Source: Morganella morganii | GTDB lineage: Bacteria; Pseudomonadota; Gammaproteobacteria; Enterobacterales; Enterobacteriaceae | DNA length: 64,000 bases | Assembly: GCF_019243775.1 (NCBI RefSeq) | Contig: NZ_CP069157.1 | Location: 1,674,001-1,738,000 of the forward strand | Direction of reading: 5' to 3' | Part shown: positions 46,044 to 55,727 of the stretch, one piece after another | How positions within the stretch are numbered: position 1 is the stretch's first letter | Layout: each line of letters starts with the position of its first letter | Made by a program: the position numbers and the translations under genes | Notes under the pieces: model-generated | Told to the model about the DNA's origin: nothing | The model's database searches: none | The model's input: only the letters and a program-made list of their open reading frames with translations

Positions 46044-47072
46044 ATGAAGCAGGCACTGGACGGAAAACGATTGTTAGTCATCGATGACGACCCGGCATTC
46101 AATATGGCGCTGTCATCCTATCTGCGCCTTCTCGGTGCCACGGTGTTATCTGCCGGTGACGGTGCACGCGCATGGGAATGCATAGAACAGGGCTTTCAGC
46201 CGGAACTGATTTTCTGTGACCTCAATATGCCGGTGATGACCGGCGCGGAATTTATTGCCCGGTCACAGTCGGATTTACCGGCCATTCCGGTGATTGTTAT
46301 CTCTGCGACACAAAAAATGTCGGATATCGATGAAGTGCTGCGTCTCGGGGCAAAAGATGTGTTGTTAAAGCCCCTGAACAGGCTGGAAGAAATAAAAAAA
46401 TTATGTCTGTCCCACCTGTACCCGTCATTTTTCTCACCGGGGGTGCTGGAAAATAATGATCTCTCCGGGATCTGGGCCCAGTTACAGCATAATGTGGATG
46501 ATGTTTTACGTTTATTAAAACAGCTGAACCCGCCGCCGAGCCAGGTGCTGGCCAATTATCAGATCCGCTATGCGCAATTATCCGATAGCTGCCGGGCGGG
46601 GCTGGTATTTGATGTGGCAGAATTTTCTGATAATGAAGTGGCGTTTTATTGTCTCGATATCAGTCAGAATACCGGCAACGGCCCGCTGATGGCGATGTTA
46701 ATCCGCGTCATCTTTAACGATCTGCTAAAACGCTATATTCATAATCACCACCGGAAATTACCGAGCATGACCGCCATCTTAAATAAGCTGAACCGGTTAT
46801 TACAGGACGCAGGTATTCCGGGACAGCTGCCGCTGCTGCTGGGGTATTATCACACCCGGCGTAAGTCGGTGTTATTGTCCAGCGCCGGTATCAGTGCGGA
46901 ATTACGCTCTGATAACCATGTGATCCGTGTTAACCGGGGTATTCCGCTGGGGACACTCTCTTCCGTTTATTCCAGTCAGATAAGTGAATTCAGCCGCCAT
47001 CTGCAATGCCGGATCTGGAACAGCAGCAGTCAGATTAAATTAAGCCTGACCCCCGGACCACATCAGGGATAA
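46044..47072 (+). CDS. rssB: Regulator of RpoS stability RssB
   Basis: The 342-residue protein starts with a receiver domain (about 1-125): acidic pair DDD at residues 14-16, phosphorylation Asp in ELIFCDLNMPVM (about 58) and Lys in DVLLKPLNRL. The C-terminal half is a degenerate PP2C-like domain with LVFDVAEFSDNEVAFYCLDI. RssB is the adaptor that delivers the stress sigma factor RpoS to ClpXP. A galU gene follows, as in E. coli; E. coli rssA, which normally precedes rssB, is absent. Confidence 0.93.
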   Translation: MKQALDGKRLLVIDDDPAFNMALSSYLRLLGATVLSAGDGARAWECIEQGFQPELIFCDLNMPVMTGAEFIARSQSDLPAIPVIVISATQKMSDIDEVLRLGAKDVLLKPLNRLEEIKKLCLSHLYPSFFSPGVLENNDLSGIWAQLQHNVDDVLRLLKQLNPPPSQVLANYQIRYAQLSDSCRAGLVFDVAEFSDNEVAFYCLDISQNTGNGPLMAMLIRVIFNDLLKRYIHNHHRKLPSMTAILNKLNRLLQDAGIPGQLPLLLGYYHTRRKSVLLSSAGISAELRSDNHVIRVNRGIPLGTLSSVYSSQISEFSRHLQCRIWNSSSQIKLSLTPGPHQG

Positions 47073-47235
47073 TTACCGGACTTTACCAACCCGTTCAGAT
47101 ATTAAACATCTCTTAACACTAAACCGCATTTACGCGGCACAGAGTATTTATCCCGGAAAATTAGCTGGTATACTCAGTCTCATTATTTTTTATAAATCGC
47201 GTATTTATTCTGTTTATGCGCATTGAGGATGATGT

Positions 47236-48141
47236 ATGTCAGTGCAGAAAAATAAAGTACACAAGGCTGTGATCCCGGTTGCAGGATTAGGAACACGTAT
47301 GCTGCCGGCCACAAAAGCGATTCCGAAAGAAATGCTGCCGCTGGTGGATAAACCGCTTATTCAGTATGTGGTGAATGAATGTATCGCGGCGGGGATCACT
47401 GAAATTATTTTAGTGACCCACTCATCAAAAAACTCCATTGAAAACCATTTCGATACCAGCTTTGAACTGGAAGCCATCCTGGAAAAACGTGTAAAACGTC
47501 AGTTGCTGGATGAAGTCCAGTCAATCTGCCCGCGTCACGTTACTATCATGCAGACCCGTCAGGGGATCGCCAAAGGGCTTGGTCACGCCGTATTATGCGC
47601 CAGACCAATGATTGGTGATGAGCCTTTCGCCGTGGTATTGCCGGATGTGATTATTGACGAATACAGTACTGACCTGGCGAAATTCAACCTCAGAGAAATG
47701 ATTGCGCGTTATGAAGAACACGGTGCAAGCCAGGTAATGGTTGATCCGGTTCCGCAGGAAATGGTGGCAAATTACGGTGTGGTGGATTGCCACGGTGAAA
47801 ATCTGGCCGCCGGTGAAAGCAAACCGATGTTTGCCGTGGTGGAAAAACCGGAACCGGCCAAAGCACCGTCGAATATGTCTATTGTCGGCCGTTATGTGCT
47901 TTCCCAGGATATCTGGCCGCTGCTGGGGAAAACTGCCCCGGGAGCCGGTGATGAGATCCAGCTGACTGACGCTATCGCTATGCTGATTGAAAAAAATCCG
48001 GTGGAGGCGTACCGTCTGGTAGGCCGCAGCCATGACTGCGGCGACAAAATGGGCTATATGAAAGCCTTTGTCGAATACAGCATGCGTCATAAGCACCTGG
48101 GCCGTGAATTCTCAGATTGGCTGAAAACATTACAGAATTAA
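47236..48141 (+). CDS. galU: UTP-glucose-1-phosphate uridylyltransferase GalU
   Basis: The 301-residue enzyme has the nucleotidyltransferase signature [20 protein letters not shown] (residues 12-31), then [14 protein letters not shown] and [15 protein letters not shown] near the C-terminus. It makes UDP-glucose, the precursor of UDP-glucuronate, LPS core, trehalose and membrane-derived oligosaccharides. It is followed 22 bp later by ugd, so the three genes galU-ugd-epimerase form a nucleotide-sugar operon. Confidence 0.97.
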   Translation: MSVQKNKVHKAVIPVAGLGTRMLPATKAIPKEMLPLVDKPLIQYVVNECIAAGITEIILVTHSSKNSIENHFDTSFELEAILEKRVKRQLLDEVQSICPRHVTIMQTRQGIAKGLGHAVLCARPMIGDEPFAVVLPDVIIDEYSTDLAKFNLREMIARYEEHGASQVMVDPVPQEMVANYGVVDCHGENLAAGESKPMFAVVEKPEPAKAPSNMSIVGRYVLSQDIWPLLGKTAPGAGDEIQLTDAIAMLIEKNPVEAYRLVGRSHDCGDKMGYMKAFVEYSMRHKHLGREFSDWLKTLQN

Positions 48142-48163
48142 TAATTGTTGCAATAGGTGAACT

Positions 48164-49507
48164 ATGAAAGTAACCGTATTTGGAATCGGATATGTCGGTC
48201 TTGTGCAGGCGACTGTACTGGCGGAAGTCGGCCATGATGTTATGTGTGTCGATGTTGATGCAAAAAAAGTGGAAAACCTGAAAAACGGTGTGATCCCTAT
48301 TTTTGAACCGGGCCTGACCCCGCTGGTGAAGAAAAACTATGAAGAAGGTCGTTTAAGCTTCACTACGGATGCGGCACTGGGTGTGGCACACGGCACACTG
48401 CAATTCATCGCGGTCGGTACACCGCCGGATGAAGACGGCTCTGCGGATCTGCAATATGTCACCGCGGTTGCCCGTACTATTGCACAGCATATGCAGGACT
48501 ACAAAGTGGTTATCGATAAATCCACCGTTCCGGTCGGTACCGCGGATAAAGTTAACGCCACGATTAAAGCCACACTGGCTGAACGCGGCGCGGATATTGC
48601 CTATGACGTGGTGTCCAACCCTGAATTCCTGAAGGAAGGGGCGGCGGTTGCTGACTGCATGCGTCCTGAGCGCATTGTTATCGGCTGTGATAATGATCGT
48701 GTTATCGATATTATCCGCGAACTGTATGAGCCGTTTAACCGTAATCACGACCGCATGATTGTGATGGATATCCGCAGTGCGGAGCTGACCAAATACGCGG
48801 CAAACTGCATGCTGGCGACAAAAATCAGCTTTATGAATGAGATCTCCAACCTGGCGGAAATGCTGGGCGCGGATATTGAGAATGTGCGCCAGGGTATCGG
48901 TTCTGACTCCCGTATCGGTTATCACTTTATTTATCCGGGCTGCGGCTACGGTGGTTCCTGCTTCCCGAAAGACGTGCAGGCGCTGATCCGCACCGCGGAA
49001 CATATCGGCTTTACCCCGCGCATTCTGCGTGCGGTGGAAGAAGTGAACGAACAGCAGAAATACAAACTGCCGTCCTTTATCAAACGTCATTTCGGTGAAA
49101 ACCTGGAAGGTAAAACCTTCGCGGTCTGGGGCCTGTCTTTTAAACCGAATACCGATGATATGCGTGAAGCCTCCAGCCGTATCCTGTTACAGGAATTATG
49201 GGCCGCCGGTGCCAAAGTTCAGGCGTATGACCCGGAAGCGATGCAGGAAGCGCAGCGTATTTTCGGGCTGCGTGATGACCTGGCGCTGATGGGTACCAAA
49301 GAAGCGGCACTGCATAATGCGGATGCACTGGTTATCTGTACTGAGTGGCAGAGTTTCCGTGCGCCGGACTTCGATGCTATCAAAGCAGGACTGAAAACCC
49401 CGGTTATTTTTGACGGACGTAACCTTTATGACCCGGAACGTTTAGAAAATCGCGGCTTTATCTATTATGGTATAGGCCGTGGTGCTTCCATTAATCCGGT
49501 AATCTGA
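48164..49507 (+). CDS. ugd: UDP-glucose 6-dehydrogenase Ugd
   Basis: The 447-residue protein begins with an NAD-binding motif, [20 protein letters not shown], and has the catalytic cysteine in [18 protein letters not shown] (about residue 264) and Lys in [20 protein letters not shown]. It oxidises UDP-glucose twice to UDP-glucuronate. The length and HRFDR-free C-terminus fit the long class of bacterial UGDs (about 440-450 residues) rather than the 388-residue E. coli enzyme. It lies between galU and an epimerase that uses its product. Confidence 0.95.
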   Translation: MKVTVFGIGYVGLVQATVLAEVGHDVMCVDVDAKKVENLKNGVIPIFEPGLTPLVKKNYEEGRLSFTTDAALGVAHGTLQFIAVGTPPDEDGSADLQYVTAVARTIAQHMQDYKVVIDKSTVPVGTADKVNATIKATLAERGADIAYDVVSNPEFLKEGAAVADCMRPERIVIGCDNDRVIDIIRELYEPFNRNHDRMIVMDIRSAELTKYAANCMLATKISFMNEISNLAEMLGADIENVRQGIGSDSRIGYHFIYPGCGYGGSCFPKDVQALIRTAEHIGFTPRILRAVEEVNEQQKYKLPSFIKRHFGENLEGKTFAVWGLSFKPNTDDMREASSRILLQELWAAGAKVQAYDPEAMQEAQRIFGLRDDLALMGTKEAALHNADALVICTEWQSFRAPDFDAIKAGLKTPVIFDGRNLYDPERLENRGFIYYGIGRGASINPVI

Positions 49508-49515
49508 GTCTGAAT

Positions 49516-50532
49516 ATGAAAATACTTGTAACCGGCGCGGCTGGTTTTATTGGTTATCATGTCTCGCAGCGCCTGCTTGAGCAGGGGCACGAGGTTGTCG
49601 GTGCTGACAACCTGAATGACTATTATGATGTGAATCTCAAACAGGCCCGTCTTGATCTGTTATTACCGCATCCGCAATTTCAGTTTTTTAAAATGGATTT
49701 GTCGGAGAAAGCGGCTGTCAGTGAGCTGTTCGCCGCACAGAAATTTGAGCGGGTGATCCACCTGGCGGCACAGCCGGGCGTGCGTTACTCCATCCAGAAC
49801 CCGATGGCGTATATTGACGCGAATATTCTGGGGCATATGAATATTCTGGAAGGGTGCCGTCATCATAACGTCGGGCATCTGATCTACTCCTCCTCAAGTT
49901 CAGTATACGGTCTGAACCGCAAACAGCCGTTCTCTGTTGAGGATGATGTGGACCATCCGGTGTCGTTGTATGCGGCAACGAAAAAAGCCAATGAATTAAT
50001 GTCACACAGTTATTCACATCTTTATCAGTTGCCGACAACCGGTCTGCGGTTCTTCACCGTCTACGGCCCGTGGGGTCGTCCGGATATGGCGTTATTTAAG
50101 TTTGTGAAAGCCATGCTGGACGGAAAACCGATCGATGTATATAACCACGGCAATATGGTGCGTGATTTCACCTATGTCGGTGATATTGCGGAAGCGGTGG
50201 TGCGTCTGGTGGATGTGATTCCGGCGGTGAATAATGACTGGACGGTGGAAGAGGGGCTGAAGTCAGCCAGCTCTGCGCCGTACAAAATTTATAATGTCGG
50301 TAACGGTCAGCCGACCCGGCTGGGTGATTTTATTCAGGCGATTGAAACGGCGCTGGATATTAAAGCCAATAAACACTATATGGATATGCAGGATGGTGAC
50401 GTGTTATCCACCTGTGCAGACTCCTCCGAATTGTATAAAACGATTGGTTTCTCACCGGATACGCCGGTTAATTACGGCGTGCAGCAGTTTGTTGACTGGT
50501 ATATGTCGTTTTATCACGGAAAAAATAAATAA
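49516..50532 (+). CDS. UDP-glucuronate 4-epimerase (extended SDR)
   Basis: The 338-residue protein has the SDR NAD motif TGAAGFIGYHVSQRLLEQGH at its start and the catalytic YxxxK as YAATKKANELM, with SSSSSVYG supplying the Ser. GADNLNDYYDVNLKQARL, and later TVYGPWGRPDMALFKF, are typical of UDP-glucuronate 4-epimerases (Uge/GlaKP/WbnF type). It would convert UDP-glucuronate from Ugd into UDP-galacturonate, used in LPS core or capsule. Start is 8 bp after the ugd stop. Confidence 0.9.
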   Translation: MKILVTGAAGFIGYHVSQRLLEQGHEVVGADNLNDYYDVNLKQARLDLLLPHPQFQFFKMDLSEKAAVSELFAAQKFERVIHLAAQPGVRYSIQNPMAYIDANILGHMNILEGCRHHNVGHLIYSSSSSVYGLNRKQPFSVEDDVDHPVSLYAATKKANELMSHSYSHLYQLPTTGLRFFTVYGPWGRPDMALFKFVKAMLDGKPIDVYNHGNMVRDFTYVGDIAEAVVRLVDVIPAVNNDWTVEEGLKSASSAPYKIYNVGNGQPTRLGDFIQAIETALDIKANKHYMDMQDGDVLSTCADSSELYKTIGFSPDTPVNYGVQQFVDWYMSFYHGKNK

Positions 50533-50551
50533 CAGCAACGGTTATAAGTAT

Positions 50552-50579
50552 AAAAAAAGGAGGCGAAAGCCTCCTTTTT
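50552..50579 (+). terminator. Terminator of the galU-ugd-epimerase operon
   Basis: AAAGGAGGC-GAAA-GCCTCCTTTTT: a stable GNRA tetraloop hairpin with a T5 tail, just after the epimerase gene. Confidence 0.9.
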
Positions 50580-50602
50580 GCTGTCCGTCAGACCGGAAGA
50601 TA

Positions 50603-50630
50603 TAAAAAAGCCCTTCAGAGAAGGGCTTTT
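50603..50630 (-). terminator. Terminator of hns
   Basis: AAGCCCTTC (about 50608-50616) pairs with GAAGGGCTT (about 50620-50628). On the minus strand it is followed by a T6 run. Confidence 0.88.
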
Positions 50631-50647
50631 CCGGCAGATATTATCAC

Positions 50648-51058
50648 TTACTTGATTAAGAAATCGTTCAGAGATTTACCTTCGTTATCGATAGCTTGTT
50701 TGATCACAGCTGGTGTACGACCCTGGCCGGTCCAGGTTTTGCTTTCACCGTTTTCATCGATATATTCGTATTTGGCAGGGCGCTGAGCACGCTTGGATTT
50801 GCGGGCTGTTTTGCCTGTACCCATAGACTGAATTAATTCTTCCGGGTTGATATTCTGCTTTTCAAGCAGCTGACGGAATTCTTCTAATTTACGGGTGCGC
50901 TCTTCTTCTTTAGCCTGAGCCTGGGATTCTTCCAGACGGCGTTCTTCAACAACAGAAGTCAGCTTTTCCAGAATTTCTTCTAAAACTTCTAAGCTGGATT
51001 CTCTCGCCTGAGCGCGAAGAGTACGGATATTATTAAATGGCTTCAAAGATTCACTCAT
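50648..51058 (-). CDS. hns: Nucleoid-associated protein H-NS
   Basis: The 136-residue protein matches H-NS: N-terminal oligomerisation helices ([20 protein letters not shown] and the following coiled coil), a linker, and the C-terminal DNA-binding domain with [20 protein letters not shown] containing the QGR hook. It silences AT-rich and foreign genes, of which this window has several candidates. The upstream 480 bp is AT-rich, consistent with autoregulation. It lies next to tdk and galU as in E. coli. Confidence 0.97.
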   Translation of the reverse strand: MSESLKPFNNIRTLRAQARESSLEVLEEILEKLTSVVEERRLEESQAQAKEEERTRKLEEFRQLLEKQNINPEELIQSMGTGKTARKSKRAQRPAKYEYIDENGESKTWTGQGRTPAVIKQAIDNEGKSLNDFLIK

Positions 51059-51558
51059 AATCCTGGTCTCAAATTAAATGTTGGCTGGTGTGTAGATAAT
51101 AATAGATTGCTATTTAAAAATCTGCAATAGCAAATTTCGGAGTAAGGTTAAAACACATTTTTTTTTAAAAGCAATTATTTCTGAGGAATAATAAGGGTCT
51201 TTTTGGCTTTTCGTTTAAATTTGATAAGGGGACGGGGTGAAAATGTGTTGATGTTCAGCATCTTCATAAAAATTGTTCATAAATGTGGTAGGGAATACAA
51301 ATTATATTTAACCTTATCTTATGTAAAGAAACGTTATTCTTCGCTCCCGGTATAATGAAAAACAGGACAACGCGAAGGATAGCCGATAACAACAGTGAAT
51401 ATCCGGTATGTAACCATGACCTATGTGAATTTACGTGTGCGATGAACTCAGGATATTGTGCATGCGATCACGGCATGAATGAAATACAGATTGCGCTGTT
51501 TTTAACACTAATGTGTTAGTATTGTCCCGGATCTTGAATGTGTAAGGGGAGAGAGCCG
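51059..51558. promoter_or_regulatory. hns-tdk intergenic region
   Basis: No gene is seen in these 500 bp. The part up to about 51320 is AT-rich and should hold the hns promoter. A dyad, TAACAC (51503-51508) and GTGTTA (51513-51518), lies about 45 bp before the tdk start. Confidence 0.4.
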
Positions 51559-52161
51559 GTGGCTCAGCTTTATTTTTATTACTCCGCAATGAATGCGGGA
51601 AAATCGACAGCGTTACTGCAGTCATCCTATAACTACAATGAACGCGGCATGCGCACGCTGATATTTACCGCAGAGATAGACAACCGCTATGAGCAGAGCA
51701 AAGTTACCTCACGTATCGGCCTGAGCGCCGATGCGCGGGTCTTTGGCCCTGAGACGGACGTAAGCTCGGTTATTATCCGTGAACATCAGCAGACACCCGT
51801 ACACTGCGTATTAATCGATGAATGCCAGTTCCTGACCAAAGCGCAGGTGGAACAGCTCTGCTGTATCGTCGACGATATTGATATCCCGGTTCTGTGTTAC
51901 GGGTTACGCACAGACTTTAAAGGTGAGTTATTCAGCGGCAGTCATTATTTATTAGCCTGGGCGGATAAATTAGTTGAATTAAAAACTATTTGTTATTGCG
52001 GACGAAAAGCCAGCCGTGTTTTACGTTACGACGGACAGGGGCGGGTTATGTCAGATGGTGCACAAATTGACATCGGCGGTAATGAAAAATATGTATCCGT
52101 CTGCCGCAAACATTACAATGAAGCGATACGCGAAGTAAAAGCAGCAGAATATCGGTCATAA
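51559..52161 (+). CDS. tdk: Thymidine kinase
   Basis: The GTG at 51559, with GGGGAGAG upstream, gives [20 protein letters not shown], the exact Tdk start with its P-loop AMNAGKST. The 200-residue enzyme also has [17 protein letters not shown] (Walker B and catalytic Glu) and the zinc-binding cysteines in [10 protein letters not shown] and VSVCRKHY. It phosphorylates thymidine to dTMP for salvage. The gene order hns-tdk-adhE is that of E. coli. Confidence 0.96.
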   Translation: MAQLYFYYSAMNAGKSTALLQSSYNYNERGMRTLIFTAEIDNRYEQSKVTSRIGLSADARVFGPETDVSSVIIREHQQTPVHCVLIDECQFLTKAQVEQLCCIVDDIDIPVLCYGLRTDFKGELFSGSHYLLAWADKLVELKTICYCGRKASRVLRYDGQGRVMSDGAQIDIGGNEKYVSVCRKHYNEAIREVKAAEYRS

Positions 52162-52193
52162 ATCAGGGAAGTCTCTCTGTTATACAAAAAGTG

Positions 52194-52219
52194 CCGGACG
52201 TCATTGTCCGGTTTTTTTT
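52194..52219 (+). terminator. Terminator of tdk
   Basis: CCGGAC (52194-52199) pairs with GTCCGG (52206-52211), followed by a T7 or longer run. The remaining DNA to 52460 (about 240 bp) has no supported gene. Confidence 0.82.
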
Positions 52220-52460
52220 ATATCCGCTGCGGATTGCGCCGGATATCAAAAAACACCGGAACGGTTTCTGCAGGGAAAGTGATGAGGCGGTATTTGAGTC
52301 AGCAGGGATAAAATACCGGTGAATACCCCCGGGAGTTACTACAGTTTTGTAACGGGTATTAAGTGAAATATTAAAAACCGTCTGTTCCGGAAAACATGAT
52401 CAAAAGTGAACAGCTGTTAATACAAAGACAATTATTTAATAATTATTATGAGACGGATAT

Positions 52461-52486
52461 AAAAAAGCCCTCCGGGGAGGGCTTTA
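52461..52486 (-). terminator. Terminator of adhE
   Basis: AGCCCTCC (52466-52473) pairs with GGAGGGCT (52476-52483). On the minus strand the hairpin is followed by a T6 run. Confidence 0.88.
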
Positions 52487-52511
52487 TGGTTATTATTTGC
52501 CGGATTGATGA

Positions 52512-55172
52512 TTATTTCTTAGCATTCCGTTTGGCAACCGGTTTTGGTGCCGCTACAGGAACAGATTCGTCATAGGTGCGTCCGTAATAGGTATCCAGCA
52601 TAATTTGTTTTAATTCTGCAATCAGCGGATAGCGCGGGTTTGCACCGGTACACTGGTCATCAAAGGCATCTTCGGACAGTTTATCCAGTTTTGCCAGGAA
52701 TTCCGCTTCCGGCACACCGGCTTCACGGATGGATTTCGGGATCCCCAGAGAGGCTTTGATTTCGTCCAGCCAGATCAGCAGTTTTTCAATTTTCTGCGCG
52801 GTACGGTCACCGGCAGCACTCAGTTGCAGATGGTCAGCAATCTCCGCGTAACGGCGGCGTGCCTGAGGACGGTCATACTGGCTGAACGCAGTCTGTTTGG
52901 TCGGGTTATCGGTAGCGTTATAACGGATGACGTTACAGATAAGCAGGGCATTAGCCAGACCATGCGGAATATGGAACTCAGAGCCCAGTTTGTGCGCCAT
53001 GGAGTGACATACCCCGAGGAAGGCGTTGGCAAACGCGATACCGGCGATAGTCGCGGCATTGTGTACACGTTCACGGGCAACCGGGTTCTTCGCACCTTCG
53101 TGATAGCTGGCCGGTAAAAACTCTTTCAGCAGTTTCAGTGCCTGTAATGCCTGGCCGTCAGAGAATTCGTTTGCCAGCACGGATACATACGCTTCCAGTG
53201 CGTGAGTGACGGCATCCAGCCCGCCGAAAGCGGTGAGGGATTTCGGCATGTTCATCACCAGGTTGGCATCAACAATTGCCATATCCGGGGTCAGGGCATA
53301 GTCCGCCAGCGGGTATTTCTGGCCGGTGGTATCATCTGTCACAACCGCGAACGGAGTCACTTCAGAACCGGTACCGGATGTGGTGGTGATAGCAACCATT
53401 TTCGCTTTCACGCCCATTTTCGGGAACTTATAGATACGTTTGCGGATATCCATAAAGCGCAGTGCCAGTTCCTCAAAATGTGTTTCCGGATGTTCATACA
53501 TCACCCACATAATTTTGGCTGCATCCATCGGGGAGCCGCCGCCGAGGGCAATAATCACGTCAGGTTTGAAGCTGTTCATCTGCTCCGCACCTTTGCGGAC
53601 CACAGAAAGTGTCGGGTCAGCTTCCACTTCAAAGAAAATCTCCACTTCCATACCGTAGGATTTCAGCACACGGGTGACTTCATCCACATAGCCGTTATTG
53701 AACAGATAGCCGTCAGTCACGATAAAGGCGCGTTTTGCACCGTCACCGGCGATCTCTTCCAGGGCAACCGGCAGAGAACCACGGCGGAAATAGATAGATT
53801 TCGGAAGTTTATGCCACAACATATTTTCAGCTCGTTTTGCCACGGTTTTGGTGTTGATCAGGTGTTTCGGCCCGACGTTTTCGGAGATGGAGTTACCCCC
53901 CCAGGAGCCGCAACCCAGTGTCAGTGACGGAGACAGTTTGAAGTTATACAGGTCGCCGATCCCGCCCTGTGATGCAGGGGTATTAATCAGGATACGTGCG
54001 GTTTTCATCTTCTCACCGAAGAATTTTACGCGCTCCGGCTGGTTATCCTGATCGGTATATAAGCAGGAGGTGTGGCCGATCCCGCCCATTTCCACCAGTT
54101 TTTCCGCTTTGATCACCGCATCTTCAAAATCTTTGCCGCGGTACATGGCTAACAGCGGGGAGAGTTTTTCGTGTGCAAACGGCTCGGATTCATCCACCAC
54201 GGAGACCGCACCGATAAGAATTTTGGTCCATGCAGGTACTTCGATGCCGGCCATTTCAGCAATTTTCACCGCAGACTGACCGACAATTTTCGCATTCAGT
54301 CCGCCGTTGAGCAGAATAATGTCCTGAACGGCTTTCAGTTCTTTGCCTTTCAGAATATAACCACCGTGGGTTTCAAAACGTTCTTTAACCTGTTCATACA
54401 CATCATCCACCACGATAACCGATTGCTCAGAGGCACAAATCACGCCGTTATCGAAGGTTTTTGACATCAGAATAGAGGCCACCGCGCGTTTGATATCAGC
54501 GGTTTCATCAATCACGACAGGGGTGTTACCCGCGCCCACACCAATGGCCGGTTTACCGGAACTGTAGGCTGCTTTCACCATGCCCGGCCCGCCGGTGGCG
54601 AGGATCAGGTTAGTATCCGCGTGATGCATCAGGGCATTGGATAATTCCACAGACGGCTCGTCGATCCAGCCGATAATATCTTTCGGGGCACCGGCGGCAA
54701 CAGCCGCGTTGAGGACAATTTCAGCCGCTCTGTTAGTGGCTTTTTTTGCACGCGGATGCGGGGAGAAAATGATCCCGTTACGGGTTTTCAGGCTGATCAG
54801 CGCTTTAAAAATTGCGGTGGAGGTCGGGTTAGTGGTCGGGACGATACCGCAGATAATACCGATAGGCTCTGCGATGGTGATGGTGCCGAAGGTCGGGTCT
54901 TCCGATAAGATGCCGCAGGTTTTCTCATCGCGGTAGGCGTTATAGATATATTCAGAAGCAAAATGGTTTTTGATCACTTTATCTTCAATAATACCCATGC
55001 CGGACTCTTCAACTGCCAGTTTTGCCAGCGGGATACGGGCATCTGCTGCGGCGAGTGCCGCCGCCCGGAAGATAGCATCCACCTGTTCCTGGGAGAAACC
55101 GGCAAACTCGCGCTGAGCTTTCTTCACGCGGGCAACTAATTCATTGAGTTCGGTAACGTTCGTTACGGCCAT
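52512..55172 (-). CDS. adhE: Bifunctional aldehyde-alcohol dehydrogenase AdhE
   Basis: The start at 55172 (MAVTNVTELNELV) has AGGAG upstream; 19 more open codons lie in the structured leader. The 886-residue protein (E. coli 891) joins a CoA-acylating aldehyde dehydrogenase (about 1-440, catalytic Cys in NGVICASEQS, about 246) to an iron-dependent alcohol dehydrogenase (about 450-870, GGGSPMDAAK and iron-site histidines in HSMAHKLGSEFHIPHGLANA). It turns acetyl-CoA to ethanol in anaerobic growth and forms spirosome filaments. The 5' region contains a long inverted repeat and a palindrome described separately. Confidence 0.97.
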   Translation of the reverse strand: MAVTNVTELNELVARVKKAQREFAGFSQEQVDAIFRAAALAAADARIPLAKLAVEESGMGIIEDKVIKNHFASEYIYNAYRDEKTCGILSEDPTFGTITIAEPIGIICGIVPTTNPTSTAIFKALISLKTRNGIIFSPHPRAKKATNRAAEIVLNAAVAAGAPKDIIGWIDEPSVELSNALMHHADTNLILATGGPGMVKAAYSSGKPAIGVGAGNTPVVIDETADIKRAVASILMSKTFDNGVICASEQSVIVVDDVYEQVKERFETHGGYILKGKELKAVQDIILLNGGLNAKIVGQSAVKIAEMAGIEVPAWTKILIGAVSVVDESEPFAHEKLSPLLAMYRGKDFEDAVIKAEKLVEMGGIGHTSCLYTDQDNQPERVKFFGEKMKTARILINTPASQGGIGDLYNFKLSPSLTLGCGSWGGNSISENVGPKHLINTKTVAKRAENMLWHKLPKSIYFRRGSLPVALEEIAGDGAKRAFIVTDGYLFNNGYVDEVTRVLKSYGMEVEIFFEVEADPTLSVVRKGAEQMNSFKPDVIIALGGGSPMDAAKIMWVMYEHPETHFEELALRFMDIRKRIYKFPKMGVKAKMVAITTTSGTGSEVTPFAVVTDDTTGQKYPLADYALTPDMAIVDANLVMNMPKSLTAFGGLDAVTHALEAYVSVLANEFSDGQALQALKLLKEFLPASYHEGAKNPVARERVHNAATIAGIAFANAFLGVCHSMAHKLGSEFHIPHGLANALLICNVIRYNATDNPTKQTAFSQYDRPQARRRYAEIADHLQLSAAGDRTAQKIEKLLIWLDEIKASLGIPKSIREAGVPEAEFLAKLDKLSEDAFDDQCTGANPRYPLIAELKQIMLDTYYGRTYDESVPVAAPKPVAKRNAKK

Positions 55173-55199
55173 ACAGATCACTCCTGATAAATTGTTAAA

Positions 55200-55316
55200 C
55201 TTTTTAAGCAAATCAGCGGATTGATACAATTTGATTATAGCGGTGATATCTTCCGGTAACTAAATCGATTTTGCCGGTAACATAATGCAGATATGCCCGC
55301 TGATTTGCTTAAAAAG
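55200..55316 (-). promoter_or_regulatory. Long inverted repeat in the adhE leader
   Basis: The 20-nt arms at 55200-55219 and 55297-55316 are exact reverse complements (inner arm contains AAGCAAATCAGCGG). They are separated by 77 bp. The proximal arm begins 28 bp upstream of the adhE start codon. If transcribed, they would form a long duplex. In E. coli, adhE translation depends on RNase III cutting a 5' leader structure, so this repeat could be its counterpart. Confidence 0.75.
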
Positions 55317-55337
55317 CCCGTCAGGTCTTTCTGTTCA

Positions 55338-55367
55338 CATTATAGTTGAATCGATTCAACTATAATG
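55338..55367. promoter_or_regulatory. 30-bp perfect palindrome between adhE and ychE
   Basis: CATTATAGTTGAATC (55338-55352) is the exact reverse complement of GATTCAACTATAATG (55353-55367), with no spacer. The central TTGAATCGATTCAA resembles an FNR site with the fifth base of each half changed. No T-run follows on either strand, so an operator is more likely than a terminator. Confidence 0.7.
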
Positions 55368-55398
55368 AAAGCAGCTTAACATTCAGGGGAAATATTAA

Positions 55399-55414
55399 AG
55401 TGATCCAAATCACA
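55399..55414. promoter_or_regulatory. CRP-like site between adhE and ychE
   Basis: AGTGATCCAAATCACA matches the CRP consensus (TGTGATCTAGATCACA) at most key positions. It is 227 bp upstream of adhE and 314 bp upstream of ychE. The rest of the interval up to 55727 holds no supported gene. Confidence 0.5.
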
Positions 55415-55727
55415 AATATATCAAGCTGACACCATTCAGCATGAGTCAAAACGGGAACAATACGGAGTGACGGGAATGATATCGGGTTTCAATTTCACAG
55501 AAGAACTGATGATTGTCTGAAATTCAGGCAGAAGTAAGGTGATATAACTGTATCGAATCAGCCGGAAGCAGAAAATATTCTGCGTAAAGCAATTCCTTTT
55601 CCTGCACATTCAACGGTATGATGTCTGTGTTAATAATCACATTTATAATTATTACAACCCCCAGGCGATAGCCTGCTGTTATTATCAGCAGACTATCACT
55701 GTATTATCATCAGGTTGAGGATCCTTT

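Noticed and set aside
53202-53927. Antisense open frame of 241 codons within adhE
   Set aside because: Shadow of the adhE coding frame with no independent signals.
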